The notes: generated by a model not told the origin, from the letters alone. DNA of 64,000 bases from Bradyrhizobium sp. PSBB068 (GCA_016839165.1 CP069300.1:806001-870000), one strand, 5' to 3'; counted from the stretch's first letter, positions 29,242 to 38,327 are shown. Numbers and translations: made by a program.

Positions 29242-29997
29242 ATGCAGGCAAGGTCGCCATCAGAGTCACCAGAGCGTTCTTTGGAGGCGACATCGGATTT
29301 CGTGACACGGCTTGATAACGCCAACAGTGAAGCAGAGATCGTGGCTGAGGTGATGCGCCAAGTCTCCGGCTACGGCGCGAGCTCGTTCATTGCTGTCGTC
29401 ATTCCGAGGCAGGGCATGCGCGCTGCGGACTCCCGGTGCATTCTGCTGAACTCCTGGCCGGCCGACTGGCTGAAGCGCTATATCGCCCTGAATTACTCCG
29501 AGCACGATCCGATCAGGCGCTGTATTCGCGAGAGCCATCGCCCGTTTCTCTGGAGTGAGATCGCCCCGCAATACCTTGAGCATCCCTTGTCGCGCCGGAT
29601 CGTGGCGGAGGCCGCGACGTTCGGATTGAAGGAGGGATTTGCGCTTGCGTTGCCGTCTCTGGACGGCAATCTGATCGGCTTTGCGATTGCGGGCGAGAGC
29701 CTCAAGGTCGATGCTCGGAAGCGGCACGAACTGCGGATCATCGCGACCTATGCCGTCGGCCGCGCGCTTCGTTTGCGGAACATGGTCCAGCTGCAGCCGG
29801 CGATCAACGTCACGCTGCGTGAACGCGAAGCGGTGCAGCTCGCGGCCTCCGGGTTGAACGAGCGCGAGATCGGCGCAAGGATGGGCATCTCGGGCCACGG
29901 CGTCGACAAGCATCTGAGATCGGTTCGCGAGAAGGTGCAGGCGCGCAACACGGCTCAGGCGATTGCTGAACTCCTGCGGCTCCGGCTCATCACCTGA
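29242..29997 (+). CDS. Orphan LuxR-type quorum-sensing regulator
   Basis: The 251-residue protein has an autoinducer-binding domain (about 20-175) and a C-terminal LuxR helix-turn-helix (about 185-250; LREREAVQLAASGLNEREIGARMGIS). All six acyl-homoserine-lactone pocket residues are kept with exactly TraR spacing: Trp76, Tyr80, Asp89, Pro90, Trp104 and Gly132 (TraR 57, 61, 70, 71, 85 and 113, a constant shift of 19). It should therefore bind an acyl-homoserine lactone and control transcription as a dimer. No luxI synthase lies in the window, so it is a solo here. Start at ATG 29242 is the only good choice. Confidence 0.92.
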   Translation: MQARSPSESPERSLEATSDFVTRLDNANSEAEIVAEVMRQVSGYGASSFIAVVIPRQGMRAADSRCILLNSWPADWLKRYIALNYSEHDPIRRCIRESHRPFLWSEIAPQYLEHPLSRRIVAEAATFGLKEGFALALPSLDGNLIGFAIAGESLKVDARKRHELRIIATYAVGRALRLRNMVQLQPAINVTLREREAVQLAASGLNEREIGARMGISGHGVDKHLRSVREKVQARNTAQAIAELLRLRLIT

Positions 29998-30006
29998 CGG
30001 CAGGCC

Positions 30007-30702
30007 TCACACCTCGAGCCATTCCTCGCGAATGGCGGCGTTGTTCTTGAGCTGCTCGGGGGTGCCTTCGAACACCACGCGGCCGTGGCCCATGATGTAG
30101 ACCCGGTTCGAGATCTTCATCGCGATCGACAGCTTCTGCTCGACCAGCAGGATGGCGACGCCGGCCTTCGCGATCCGCGCGATCAGCTCGCCGACCTGCT
30201 GCACGATCAGCGGCGCGAGACCCTCGGTCGGCTCGTCGATCATCATCAGCTCGGGATCGCCGAGCAGGGTGCGGCAGGTGGTCAGCATCTGCTTCTCGCC
30301 GCCCGACAGCACCCCGGCCGGCGTATCGGCGCGGCGGGCGAGGTTGGGGAACATGTCGAGCATCTCCTGCAACCGCCACTTGCCGGGGCGGCGCGGATCC
30401 TTGATGCCGAGGATCAGGTTCTGGCGCACCGTCAGGCTCGGGAAGATGTCGCGATGCTCGGGCACATAGCCGAGGCCGAGGCGGGCGATCTTGTGGCTCG
30501 GCAGACCCGCGATGTCCTGGCCCTTGAAGCGGATGGTGCCCTGCGGCGGCACCTCGCCCATGATCGCCTTGACGGTGGTGGAGCGGCCGACGCCGTTGCG
30601 GCCGAGCAGGCTCACCACCTCGCCGGCCGCGATGTCGAGATCGACGCCCTGCAGGATGTGGCTCTTGCCGTAATAGGCGTGAAGATTCCTGACTTCGAGC
30701 AT
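30007..30702 (-). CDS. livF: Branched-chain amino-acid-type ABC transporter ATPase LivF
   Basis: The product has 231 residues. The Walker A loop reads GRNGVGRST: the usual catalytic Lys is Arg40. The signature LSGGEKQML, Walker B LMMIDEPTEGLAP and switch region VEQKL are intact. The C-terminal IREEWLEV end is typical of LivF. It partners LivG in the liv cassette; the start codon overlaps the livG stop (TGATG). I recall the same Arg in other LivF-like proteins of this subtype, so this is probably a conserved variant and not a sequencing fault. Confidence 0.93.
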   Translation of the reverse strand: MLEVRNLHAYYGKSHILQGVDLDIAAGEVVSLLGRNGVGRSTTVKAIMGEVPPQGTIRFKGQDIAGLPSHKIARLGLGYVPEHRDIFPSLTVRQNLILGIKDPRRPGKWRLQEMLDMFPNLARRADTPAGVLSGGEKQMLTTCRTLLGDPELMMIDEPTEGLAPLIVQQVGELIARIAKAGVAILLVEQKLSIAMKISNRVYIMGHGRVVFEGTPEQLKNNAAIREEWLEV

Positions 30703-31451
30703 CAGTCGACCTCCTCGCCGAGATAGGCTTCCTTGACCTTCGGGTTGCCGCGGATCTCCTCAGGCGTGCCGGAGGCGATGATGTGGCCGTAGACCAGCAC
30801 CGAGATGCGGTCGGCGAGGCCGAACACCACGCTCATGTCGTGCTCGACGATGACGAGCGTGCGGCCTTCGGTGAGACGGCGGATCAGCGCGACGGCGCGC
30901 TCGGTCTCGGCGTGGCTCATGCCCGCGGTCGGCTCGTCCAGCATGATGACGCTGGCGCCGCCGGCGATCGTGATGCCGATCTCGAGTTCGCGCTGCTCGG
31001 CATAGGTCAGGAGGCCCGCCGGCACGTCGCGGCGATGGCTGAGATGGATATCGTCGAGGATCTGCGCGGTGCGCTGCTTCACCTCGGGCAGGCTGTCGAC
31101 GTTCTTCCAGAACGCGTAGCGATGCCCGGTCGCCCACAGCACGGCGCAGCGGACATTCTCCCACACCGTCATGCGGGCGAACACGTTGGTGACCTGGAAC
31201 GAGCGTGACAGCCCGCGGCGGTTGATCTCGAATGGCCGCAGCCCCGAGGTCACCGCGCCGTTGAGGCGGATCTCACCCGAGGTCGGCTTGATGTGGCCGG
31301 AGATCAGGTTGAACGTCGTCGACTTGCCGGCCCCGTTCGGGCCGATGATGGCGTGACGCTCGCCCTTGGCGACGCTCAGATTGAGGTCGCGGATGATCTG
31401 GACATTGCCGAAGCTCTTCTCGACGGCGTTGACTTGAATGGCAGCGGTCAT
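30702..31451 (-). CDS. livG: Branched-chain amino-acid-type ABC transporter ATPase LivG
   Basis: The 249-residue ATPase has a normal Walker A (GPNGAGKST), signature region LTYAEQRELEIGITIA (LivG proteins have a relaxed signature), Walker B VIMLDEPTAGMS and switch His in VEHDMSVVFGLADRI. It pairs with LivF and drives the LivH/LivM channel. It overlaps livM by four bases upstream and livF by one base downstream. Confidence 0.95.
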   Translation of the reverse strand: MTAAIQVNAVEKSFGNVQIIRDLNLSVAKGERHAIIGPNGAGKSTTFNLISGHIKPTSGEIRLNGAVTSGLRPFEINRRGLSRSFQVTNVFARMTVWENVRCAVLWATGHRYAFWKNVDSLPEVKQRTAQILDDIHLSHRRDVPAGLLTYAEQRELEIGITIAGGASVIMLDEPTAGMSHAETERAVALIRRLTEGRTLVIVEHDMSVVFGLADRISVLVYGHIIASGTPEEIRGNPKVKEAYLGEEVD

Positions 31452-32740
31452 GCGAGATACCCCCGATCACGGGCCACCGTCGCGGCGCGATCCCAGGCCT
31501 CCGCGACGCGCTTCCAGGTGATGCGCGCAACCATGAAGCCGCCGACCAGCAGCACCGCAGCAGCCACCCAAGTCGTCGGCGCGGTCGCGACGAACGGGAT
31601 GCCGAGCAGGTTGATCGGATCGCCGCCGGAGAAGCGCGCGACGGTCTCGATGGTCAGGATGATGCCGAGTGCAAACGCCAGCGTCGGAACCGCCGCGACC
31701 AGGTAGGACGGGATCACCGTGCCGAGCGTTCCGGCGCGGATCAGCGGACGATGCTTCATCAGGATGCCGGCGATGCCGCCGGGTGCGAACATCACGATGC
31801 CGATGAAGATGATGCCGAAATAGAGCTGCCAGACCGAGGTGACGCTGGTCAGCCCGAGTTGCAGATAGGTCACCAGGATGGCCCCGAGGATCGGGCCGAA
31901 GAAATAGGCGGTGCCGCCGATAAACGCCGAGAACAGCACGAGGCCGGATTGCGTCGCACCGAGATAGGCGGAGTTGGCGATCTCGAAATTGATCGCGGCC
32001 AGCCCGCCGGCGATGCCGGCGAAGAAGCCCGCGAACATGTAGGCGAGATAGCGCACCACATGCGGATCGTAGCCGATGAACTCGACGCGCTCCGGATTGT
32101 CGCGCACCGCGTTGCAGATGCGCCCCAAGGGCGTCCGGGTCAGCGCATACATCGCGATCGCCGAGACCAGCACCCAGAACGCGATCAGGTAATAGACCTG
32201 GAGCTGCGGTCCGAAGGTCCAGCCGAACAGCGGCATCAGCGAGGTGCGGTCGGTGGTGATGCCGGATTCGCCGCCGAACACGCTGCGCAGGATCAGCGAG
32301 GACGAGGCGACCAGTTCGCCGATGCCGAGCGAGATCATCGCGAACACCGTGCCGGCGCGCTTGGTCATGACCCAGCCGACCACGACCGCGAAGGCCATGC
32401 CGCCGATGCCGCCGACCAGCGGAATCACCGGCAGCGGGATCGGCCAGTTGTGGCTCGCGACTGCGTTCATGGCGTGGACGGCGAGGAAGCCGCCGAGGCC
32501 GTATTGCACGGCGTGGCCGAACGACAACAGGCCGGTCTGGCCGAGCAGGATGTTGTAGGACAGCGCGAAGATGATCGCGATGCCGATCAGGCTGAACGAG
32601 GTCAGCGAGCCGCCGGAGGAGAACACCAGCGGCAGCACGACGAGTGCGGCGGCCGCGAGCAGCCAGACGCCATAGAAGCCGAGGCTGCCGCCGGACTCCT
32701 GCTTGGCCGCGGCGGGGGCGGGCGTGGGAGCGTTCGTCAT
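31448..32740 (-). CDS. livM: Branched-chain amino-acid-type ABC transporter permease LivM
   Basis: The 430-residue membrane protein carries about ten helices and is longer than the typical 300-350-residue LivM. The extra part lies at the C-terminus (IPSYLVAAVPTLAFALGIILT and onward), a region of two further helices not needed for the core fold. The core has the LLGQTGLLSFGHAVQYGLGG signature and the RNPER-type docking loop (NAVRDNPERVEFIGYD). It overlaps livH and livG by four bases on each side. Confidence 0.93.
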   Translation of the reverse strand: MTNAPTPAPAAAKQESGGSLGFYGVWLLAAAALVVLPLVFSSGGSLTSFSLIGIAIIFALSYNILLGQTGLLSFGHAVQYGLGGFLAVHAMNAVASHNWPIPLPVIPLVGGIGGMAFAVVVGWVMTKRAGTVFAMISLGIGELVASSSLILRSVFGGESGITTDRTSLMPLFGWTFGPQLQVYYLIAFWVLVSAIAMYALTRTPLGRICNAVRDNPERVEFIGYDPHVVRYLAYMFAGFFAGIAGGLAAINFEIANSAYLGATQSGLVLFSAFIGGTAYFFGPILGAILVTYLQLGLTSVTSVWQLYFGIIFIGIVMFAPGGIAGILMKHRPLIRAGTLGTVIPSYLVAAVPTLAFALGIILTIETVARFSGGDPINLLGIPFVATAPTTWVAAAVLLVGGFMVARITWKRVAEAWDRAATVARDRGYLA

Positions 32741-33684
32741 GACTCGCGCGTCCCCAACAGGCCCATCGGGCGGAAGATCAGCACCAGCACCAGCAGCAGG
32801 TAGGGCAGGATCGGCGCGATCTGCGCGATCGTGACGTTCCAGATGTCGGTGAGCGGCGAGGGGCCGAGGCTCGGATCGAGCGGACCGAACACGCTGGCCA
32901 GCGAGCCGTTCAGCGCGACCGCGAAGGTCTGGATCAGGCCGATCAGCAGCGAGGCGATGAAGGCGCCGGGCAGCGAGCCGAGGCCGCCGAACACGATGAC
33001 GACGAACAGGATCGGGCCGAGCAGCGCCGCCATGTCGGACTGCGTCACCAGCGAGGGACCGGCGATGACGCCGGCAAGACCGGCGAGCGCGCTGCCGACG
33101 CCGAACACCAGCATGAAGACGCGGCCGACATTGTGGCCGAGATGGCCGACCATGCTCGGATGGGTCAGCGCGGCCTGCACGATGAGGCCGACCCGGGTCC
33201 GCTTCAGCGTAACCAGGAGCGCGATGAAGATCACGACCGAGACCACCAGCATGAAGATCTTGTAGGCGGGGTAGTTGGTGGAGAACACGGTGAAGGCCGG
33301 GAAGTCGAGCGCGGCCGGGACGCGGTAGTCGACCGGGCTCTTGCCCCAGATCATCGAGACGATCTCTTCGATCGCGAAAGCCAAACCAAAGGTCAAAAGC
33401 AGTTCGGCGACGTGGCCGTGCTTGTGGGTGTTGCGCAGGCCGTAGCGCTCGACACCCATGCCGACCACGCCGACCAGCAGCGGGGCGATCACCAGCGCCG
33501 GCCAGAAGCCGATCCAGCGGGTGAGCTGAAAGCCGAAGAACGCGCCCAGCATGTAGAAGCTGGCATGCGCGAAGTTGAGCACGCCCATCATGCTGAAGAT
33601 GACGGTGAGTCCGCTGGACAGCAGAAACAACAGCATGCCGAACAGGACGCCGTTCAGCGTCGAGATGACGATGAGCTCAGCCAC
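32737..33684 (-). CDS. livH: Branched-chain amino-acid-type ABC transporter permease LivH
   Basis: The 315-residue inner-membrane protein begins at a GTG codon. It shows the LivH pattern of NGVLFGMLLFLLSSGLTVIF, the GVLNFAHASFYMLGAFFGF motif and a C-terminal PMGLLGTRES. About eight helices. It forms the channel with LivM. A stem-loop separates it from the binding-protein gene upstream, which may lower its expression relative to that gene. Confidence 0.94.
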   Translation of the reverse strand: MAELIVISTLNGVLFGMLLFLLSSGLTVIFSMMGVLNFAHASFYMLGAFFGFQLTRWIGFWPALVIAPLLVGVVGMGVERYGLRNTHKHGHVAELLLTFGLAFAIEEIVSMIWGKSPVDYRVPAALDFPAFTVFSTNYPAYKIFMLVVSVVIFIALLVTLKRTRVGLIVQAALTHPSMVGHLGHNVGRVFMLVFGVGSALAGLAGVIAGPSLVTQSDMAALLGPILFVVIVFGGLGSLPGAFIASLLIGLIQTFAVALNGSLASVFGPLDPSLGPSPLTDIWNVTIAQIAPILPYLLLVLVLIFRPMGLLGTRES

Positions 33685-33773
33685 GGCGCACCCGCTTGAG
33701 AGACCAATGGTTCACGTGATCAAAGACCTGTCGAAGGAATTGAGGTCCGGCACCGACGCTGCCGGATGACGAA

Positions 33774-33805
33774 CGCCTCCGCAACCCCGGAGGGGCGCGG
33801 AGGCG
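33774..33805. other. Intercistronic stem-loop between livK- and livH-type genes
   Basis: CGCCTCCGC (33774-33782) pairs with GCGGAGGCG (33797-33805), and the loop contains a further CCCC/GGGG pair. No T run follows on the minus strand. Such hairpins after binding-protein genes stabilise the upstream mRNA so that more binding protein than permease is made. That role is inferred from position. Confidence 0.6.
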
Positions 33806-33822
33806 CATTCCGAGGCGGCCGA

Positions 33823-35061
33823 TCAGGGCCGCTTCATGTTGCAGGTGGTCGGAAGCATGGTCTGGGCGGTATCGATCTTGGAGACGATGTGCCAGCCCCA
33901 GCCGGTGTTCTCCTCGTCGAACGGCTCCTTGGTCTTGTCGGCCAGCGAGCCGAACGAGGAGATGTAGATCGGCTGGAAGAACTGGTGATCGTCCTTGCGC
34001 ATGAAGCCCTCGCCGCCGTCGAACACCTCGAACTTCAAGTCTTCGAGCGCGGCCGCGACCTTCACCGGGTCGATCGAGTTGGCTTTCTCGGCGGCTGCCT
34101 TGAACATCCGCATCTCGTTCACCGCGCGCGGATACCACACGGAAATGCCGGTCTTGGCGCGGAAGTCCTTCTCGAAATCCATCGCCGCCTTGTTGCCGGA
34201 GTTCGGCACGCCTTCGCTGATCTGGAACACCTGGTTCTCGAGGCCGGTCTGCTTGATCGCGGTCGGTCCGCCGGCGCCGCCGGCATAATAGGTGTACCAG
34301 TTGACCTTGAGGCCGGCGTCGGCCGCGGCCTTCAGCAGCAGTGCGAAGTCCTGGCCCCAATTGCCGGTCACGACGGTGTCGGCACCAGACGCCTTGATCT
34401 TGGCGATGTAGGGCGAGAAGTCGGTGACCTTGAGCATCGGATGCAGCTCGTCCCCGACGATCTGGATATCCGACCGCTTTTCGCCCAGCATCTTGCGCGC
34501 CGTTGATCGCACCGACTGGCCGAACGAGTAGTCCATGTTGATCAGATAGACCTTCTTGATCGACGCCTGGCCCTTCATATAGTTGGTCAGCGCTTCCATC
34601 TTGATGTCCGAGTTCGCATCCCAGCGGAAATGCCAGTAGCTGCACTTCTCGTTGGTCATGCTCGGATCGACCGCGGCGTAGTTGAAGTAGAGCACTTCCT
34701 TGCCGGGGTTGCGCGAATTGTTCTTGGTGACGAAGTCTTCCAGCGCAGCGCCGACCGACGAGCCGTTGCCCTGGGTGATGTAGCGGACGCCGGCGTCGAC
34801 CGCCTTCTGCGCCTGCACCAGGCCTTCCTGCGGATTGGTCTTGTTGTCGAGCGGAACGATCTCGACCTTGTGGCCGAGGATGCCGCCCTTGGCGTTCAAT
34901 TCGTCGGCGAGATACTGGAACGTCTTCAGGCCGCCTTCGCCAACGCTGGCGCCGCCGCCGGAGAGCGGATCGATGTAGCCGATCTTGATGGATTCCTGCG
35001 CGGACGCCGCGCCTCCCAACACCGTCAGTGCTGCCGTGGCAGCAACGATCAGCTTACGCAT
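33823..35061 (-). CDS. ABC transporter substrate-binding protein, Liv type
   Basis: The 412-residue periplasmic protein has a signal peptide (MRKLIVAATAALTVLGGAAS, cut after Ala-Gln) and the type-1 periplasmic-binding fold of LivK relatives (KIGYIDPLSGGGASVGEGG, KVEIVPLDNKTNPQEGL). The ligand is not deducible; the family also carries amides, aromatic acids and other solutes. It is the first gene of a K-H-M-G-F order, lying downstream of the double TetR gene on the same strand. GGGAGAAAG precedes the ATG. A perfect TTATAG-G-CTATAA palindrome lies 129 bases upstream. Confidence 0.92.
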   Translation of the reverse strand: MRKLIVAATAALTVLGGAASAQESIKIGYIDPLSGGGASVGEGGLKTFQYLADELNAKGGILGHKVEIVPLDNKTNPQEGLVQAQKAVDAGVRYITQGNGSSVGAALEDFVTKNNSRNPGKEVLYFNYAAVDPSMTNEKCSYWHFRWDANSDIKMEALTNYMKGQASIKKVYLINMDYSFGQSVRSTARKMLGEKRSDIQIVGDELHPMLKVTDFSPYIAKIKASGADTVVTGNWGQDFALLLKAAADAGLKVNWYTYYAGGAGGPTAIKQTGLENQVFQISEGVPNSGNKAAMDFEKDFRAKTGISVWYPRAVNEMRMFKAAAEKANSIDPVKVAAALEDLKFEVFDGGEGFMRKDDHQFFQPIYISSFGSLADKTKEPFDEENTGWGWHIVSKIDTAQTMLPTTCNMKRP

Positions 35062-35189
35062 CCTGCTTTCTCCCTTGCTCGTGTTTCTTGATCTTCAGCG
35101 ATCGAAGCCGTCTCTTAGCCTCAATTGCCGAGCCTTCGCAACTTTCGCTTTGAATACTGCGTCAAGTTTTCGCGCGAGGTATTATAATG

Positions 35190-35202
35190 TTATAGGCTAT
35201 AA
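35190..35202. promoter_or_regulatory. Perfect palindrome upstream of the liv operon
   Basis: TTATAGGCTATAA is a 13-base palindrome with one central base, in an AT-rich island (35180-35205) that stands out from the GC-rich surroundings. It lies in the leader region of the liv operon and could be an operator for the adjacent double TetR regulator or be part of the promoter. No copy was found before the divergent 36698 gene. Confidence 0.5.
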
Positions 35203-35351
35203 ATGTTTCGAGATGCCGCGAGATCCGGCGCAGATTTGAACCGCAAGTAAACTTTTGGATGAGGCGTTCGGCAGTTCGTTTGGAACCTATGCCGTCCGAC
35301 GTCCGCCAGACGAGCCGGCGGCATTATAGCGGCGGGACGCGAATTGGCGAT

Positions 35352-36575
35352 TCAACCCCGCCGGCGCGGCTTGAGGCCCGAGAGGAAGAGCCGCGCGAAG
35401 TGATCGGCGATCTCGACGGCAGACCAATCACGCCTGATCTTGAACCAGATCGGATACCAATGCCCCATGCCGGTTAAAATCCGCTCGGCGAAATATCTGT
35501 CGATGCGACGGAAGCGGCCCTCGTCGATCCAGCGTTGATAGCTGTCCTGGTCTCGCCGGATCGTCGCCAGCACCTGTCGGACATATTCCTTCCGGTCCAC
35601 GTCGTTGAGATAGTTGATGTTGTGATAGGTCGCCTTCGGTCCGCAGGGCGTGTCGTGCAGCATCAGCAGCAGGCGGATCCGCTGAACGGTGTGTTCGAAG
35701 GCGCCGAGGCTGTGCTCCTGCAGGTGCTCGTGAATGGCGATTTCGCCGGCGAGCCCGCGTCGCAGGCAAGCCAGCAGCAGGCTCTCCTTTTCACTGAAGT
35801 GATAGTAGATCCCGGCGCGGGTCATGCCCGCATCCGCGGCGATGCTCTCGAGCGACGTGCCCGACACGCCCCTGCGGTTGAAGCTGTCGGAGGCGATCGA
35901 CAGCATCCTGTCGAACTTCGCAGCCCGCTTGTTCAGCCTCGCGCGGGCCTCGAGGAACGGCGCAAGGCTGAGCGGTTCGGGCATCTCGGGAACCGCGATC
36001 TCGCGCCGGTACACGCCGTGCGTGATGATGTCGTCGATGGCGTCGATCGCCTGCTGGCGCGTGTAGTAGTCGCGTTCGGACAGCCAGAACGGCACCCAGT
36101 CCAGGATGGAGATTAGCGCCACCGCGGTCAGCAGCGGCTCGTCGCAGGCGACCGAGCCGTCCGCCACGCCGCGTTCCAGGATGTCCGCCAGCCGCGCGGC
36201 GTTCTGCCAGCGCCTGGCATGGACCTCGCTGCTATAGGGCGCGGCGAGCGCATCGATATCGGTGAACAGGATCATGCGCTGGCCTTCGGGCCGCAGCCTG
36301 CCGCGCACGAAGCGCCTGATGATCTCGAGCCCGTCGATGCCGGGCTCGGCGGCGGCTTCGATCTCGTGCCGATAGATCGCCAGTCCCCGCAGATAGCAGT
36401 GGAAGATCAAATCTTCCTTGTCGCGGAAATAGTGGTACAGCGCGCCCGGCACGGCCCGAACCGACGCCGCGACCTGCTCCATCGTCACGTTCGCATAGGA
36501 GTGGCGGGCAAACAGCCGGGAAGCTGAGACGAGGATTTCCTCAGCCCGGTCCGTTACATCGGCGGCGACTTGCAA
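35352..36575 (-). CDS. TetR family regulator with two TetR modules
   Basis: The 407-residue protein is twice the usual TetR length. A first helix-turn-helix spans residues 10-58 (SASRLFARHSYANVTMEQVAA, ALYHYFRDKEDL) and a second 222-268 (SFNRRGVSGTSLESIAADAG, GIYYHFSEKESL), each followed by a ligand-type helical domain. The start is a TTG at 36575 with AGGAAGGG ten bases upstream; no ATG is available before the first module. It lies ahead of the liv operon on the same strand and divergent from the 36698 gene, so both are candidate targets. Confidence 0.88.
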   Translation of the reverse strand: MQVAADVTDRAEEILVSASRLFARHSYANVTMEQVAASVRAVPGALYHYFRDKEDLIFHCYLRGLAIYRHEIEAAAEPGIDGLEIIRRFVRGRLRPEGQRMILFTDIDALAAPYSSEVHARRWQNAARLADILERGVADGSVACDEPLLTAVALISILDWVPFWLSERDYYTRQQAIDAIDDIITHGVYRREIAVPEMPEPLSLAPFLEARARLNKRAAKFDRMLSIASDSFNRRGVSGTSLESIAADAGMTRAGIYYHFSEKESLLLACLRRGLAGEIAIHEHLQEHSLGAFEHTVQRIRLLLMLHDTPCGPKATYHNINYLNDVDRKEYVRQVLATIRRDQDSYQRWIDEGRFRRIDRYFAERILTGMGHWYPIWFKIRRDWSAVEIADHFARLFLSGLKPRRRG

Positions 36576-36697
36576 GCTCGAATGCCCTTCCTGAACGCGG
36601 CACGAAAATCCGCACGTGAGATAATCCCCTTGGCAGCCGCTTGTCGATCTGCGATAGACCGTGGCATACCATACACCAGCGGTCTTTTGGAGAGAAC

Positions 36698-37762
36698 ATG
36701 GCGCGCAACATTCTGATCCTTGGAGCTTCCTACGGCTCCCTGCTGGGGACCAAGCTTTTGATGGCGGGGCACAACGTGTCGCTGGTGTGCCGCAAGAACA
36801 CCGCCGACCTGATCAACCGCGAGGGCACCGAGGTTCGCATCAAGCTGCGTGATGAGAAGGAGCATCGCTCGATCTTCTCGCGCGACCTGCCGGGCAAGCT
36901 CGACGCCGTCACGCCCGCCGACGTCGACGTGTCGCGCTACGACATGGTCGGCCTTGCGATGCAGGAGCCGCAATACACCAACCACACCGTTCGCGTGCTG
37001 ATGATCAAGATCGCGGCGGCGAAGCTGCCCTGCCTCTCGATCATGAACATGCCGCCGCTGCCCTATCTGAAGCGGATCCCCGCGCTCGCCGGCATGGACC
37101 TCGAGGAGGCCTACACCAACGCCCAGGTGTGGGAGCGCTTCGAGCCGGGCCTCGTCACGCTGTGCTCGCCCGATCCACAGGCGTTCCGTCCGCCGGAGGA
37201 GAAGGCCAACGTGCTGCATGTCGGCCTGCCGACCAACTTCAAGGCCGCCGTGTTCGCCGACGACAAGCACAACAAGGTGCTGCGCGAGCTCGAGGCCGAC
37301 ATCGACGCGGTGACGCTCGACGGCCAGGACGTGCCGGTGAAGCTGAAAGTGTTCGACTCGCTGTTCGTGCCGCTGGCGAAGTGGTCGATGCTGCTGACCG
37401 GCAATTACCGCTGCATCACGCCGACTGAGCCGCAATCGATCCGCGACGCCGTGCACGGCGACCTCACGCGCTCGCAGGCGATCTACGATCATGTCGACGG
37501 CATCGCGCGCAAGCTCGGCGCCGACCCGGCGGACCAGGTGCCGTTCGCGAAATACGCCAAGGCGGCCGAAAGTCTGCTCAAGCCGTCATCGGCGGCCCGC
37601 GCGGTCGCCGCCGGCGCGCCGTTCATCGAGCGCGTCGACCTCTTGGTGAAGTTGATCTCGCACCAACTCGGTAACCCCAGCGCAGAGATCGACCGCACGG
37701 TCGAGACCGTCGATCAGAAGCTGAACGAGAGGATCGTGCAGGGCGGCTCCGGCGCGGAGTAG
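36698..37762 (+). CDS. NAD(P)-binding protein, ketopantoate reductase-like
   Basis: The 354-residue protein begins with a Rossmann nucleotide-binding segment (ILILGASYGSLLGTKLLMAG) and has the overall arrangement of ApbA/PanE-type reductases (N-terminal Rossmann, C-terminal helical domain with KLKVFDSLFVPLAKWSMLLTGNY). It lacks the tight match to PanE that would support pantothenate synthesis. Perhaps it reduces a 2-oxo acid imported by the liv system next door; that is inference. GGAGAG stands eight bases before the ATG. It diverges from the double TetR gene. Confidence 0.75.
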   Translation: MARNILILGASYGSLLGTKLLMAGHNVSLVCRKNTADLINREGTEVRIKLRDEKEHRSIFSRDLPGKLDAVTPADVDVSRYDMVGLAMQEPQYTNHTVRVLMIKIAAAKLPCLSIMNMPPLPYLKRIPALAGMDLEEAYTNAQVWERFEPGLVTLCSPDPQAFRPPEEKANVLHVGLPTNFKAAVFADDKHNKVLRELEADIDAVTLDGQDVPVKLKVFDSLFVPLAKWSMLLTGNYRCITPTEPQSIRDAVHGDLTRSQAIYDHVDGIARKLGADPADQVPFAKYAKAAESLLKPSSAARAVAAGAPFIERVDLLVKLISHQLGNPSAEIDRTVETVDQKLNERIVQGGSGAE

Positions 37763-37815
37763 CCGCGTTGATGGCGAGGGCATCACGATATCGACGGAAC
37801 GTAAGGTGAGCACGC

Positions 37816-37858
37816 CAGTCGGGCTCCCTCCTCCGCAAGGGGGGAGGGAGCCCGACTG
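37816..37858. terminator. Long hairpin between convergent genes
   Basis: A perfect 16-bp stem (37816-37831 with 37843-37858, CAGTCGGGCTCCCTCC) closes an 11-base loop. It lies between the ketopantoate-reductase-like gene and the convergent rnk gene. No T run follows on either strand, so it may act as a weak terminator or as a 3' mRNA barrier. Confidence 0.55.
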
Positions 37859-37907
37859 CTGGTGGCTCCCTTACGCGGTGCGTGTCGAGGATCGCGATGC
37901 TGCGCCG

Positions 37908-38327
37908 TCAGTCCTGATGCGTAACGGCCAAAATCGTCACCGACCGCGTCTGGTGGCTCGGCGTCTGGAAATCGATGGTTTGACCGACCGACAATCCGAT
38001 CAATGCGGCGCCGACCGGCGTCAGCACCGAGATGCGGCGGAGCGCGATGTCGGCTTCGTGCGGATACACCAGCACGACTTCCCTGACGTCGCCGGTCTCG
38101 TCGTCGCGGTAGCGCACACGTGAGCCCATGCGGACCACGTCGTGCAGGTCGGCATCGTCGGCGACGACCTGGGCGCGGTCGGTCTCGCGGGCGAGGAACT
38201 GGGCCACGCGCGGAAACACCGCCATGCTGGAATCGGCCAGCGCGCTGAGGCGATGCGCCTCGCTCGCGGTGATCACGATCGGCGGCAAGGCCGCGGCGGA
38301 AAAGCGGTTCTGAATGCTCTGGGGCAT
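37908..38327 (-). CDS. rnk: Nucleoside diphosphate kinase regulator Rnk
   Basis: The 139-residue protein is a GreA/GreB C-terminal-domain protein of the Rnk type. PIVITASEAHRLSAL is the usual opening; RYRDDETGDVREVVLVYPHEADI and ISVLTPVGAALIGLSVGQTIDF match the FKBP-like domain that contacts RNA polymerase. Residue pairs at the secondary channel (Asp-Asp) can be seen in VADDADLHDVV. The chosen ATG at 38327 has AAGG upstream; a longer start at 38393 is unlikely. Alone, convergent with the 36698 gene. Confidence 0.9.
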   Translation of the reverse strand: MPQSIQNRFSAAALPPIVITASEAHRLSALADSSMAVFPRVAQFLARETDRAQVVADDADLHDVVRMGSRVRYRDDETGDVREVVLVYPHEADIALRRISVLTPVGAALIGLSVGQTIDFQTPSHQTRSVTILAVTHQD

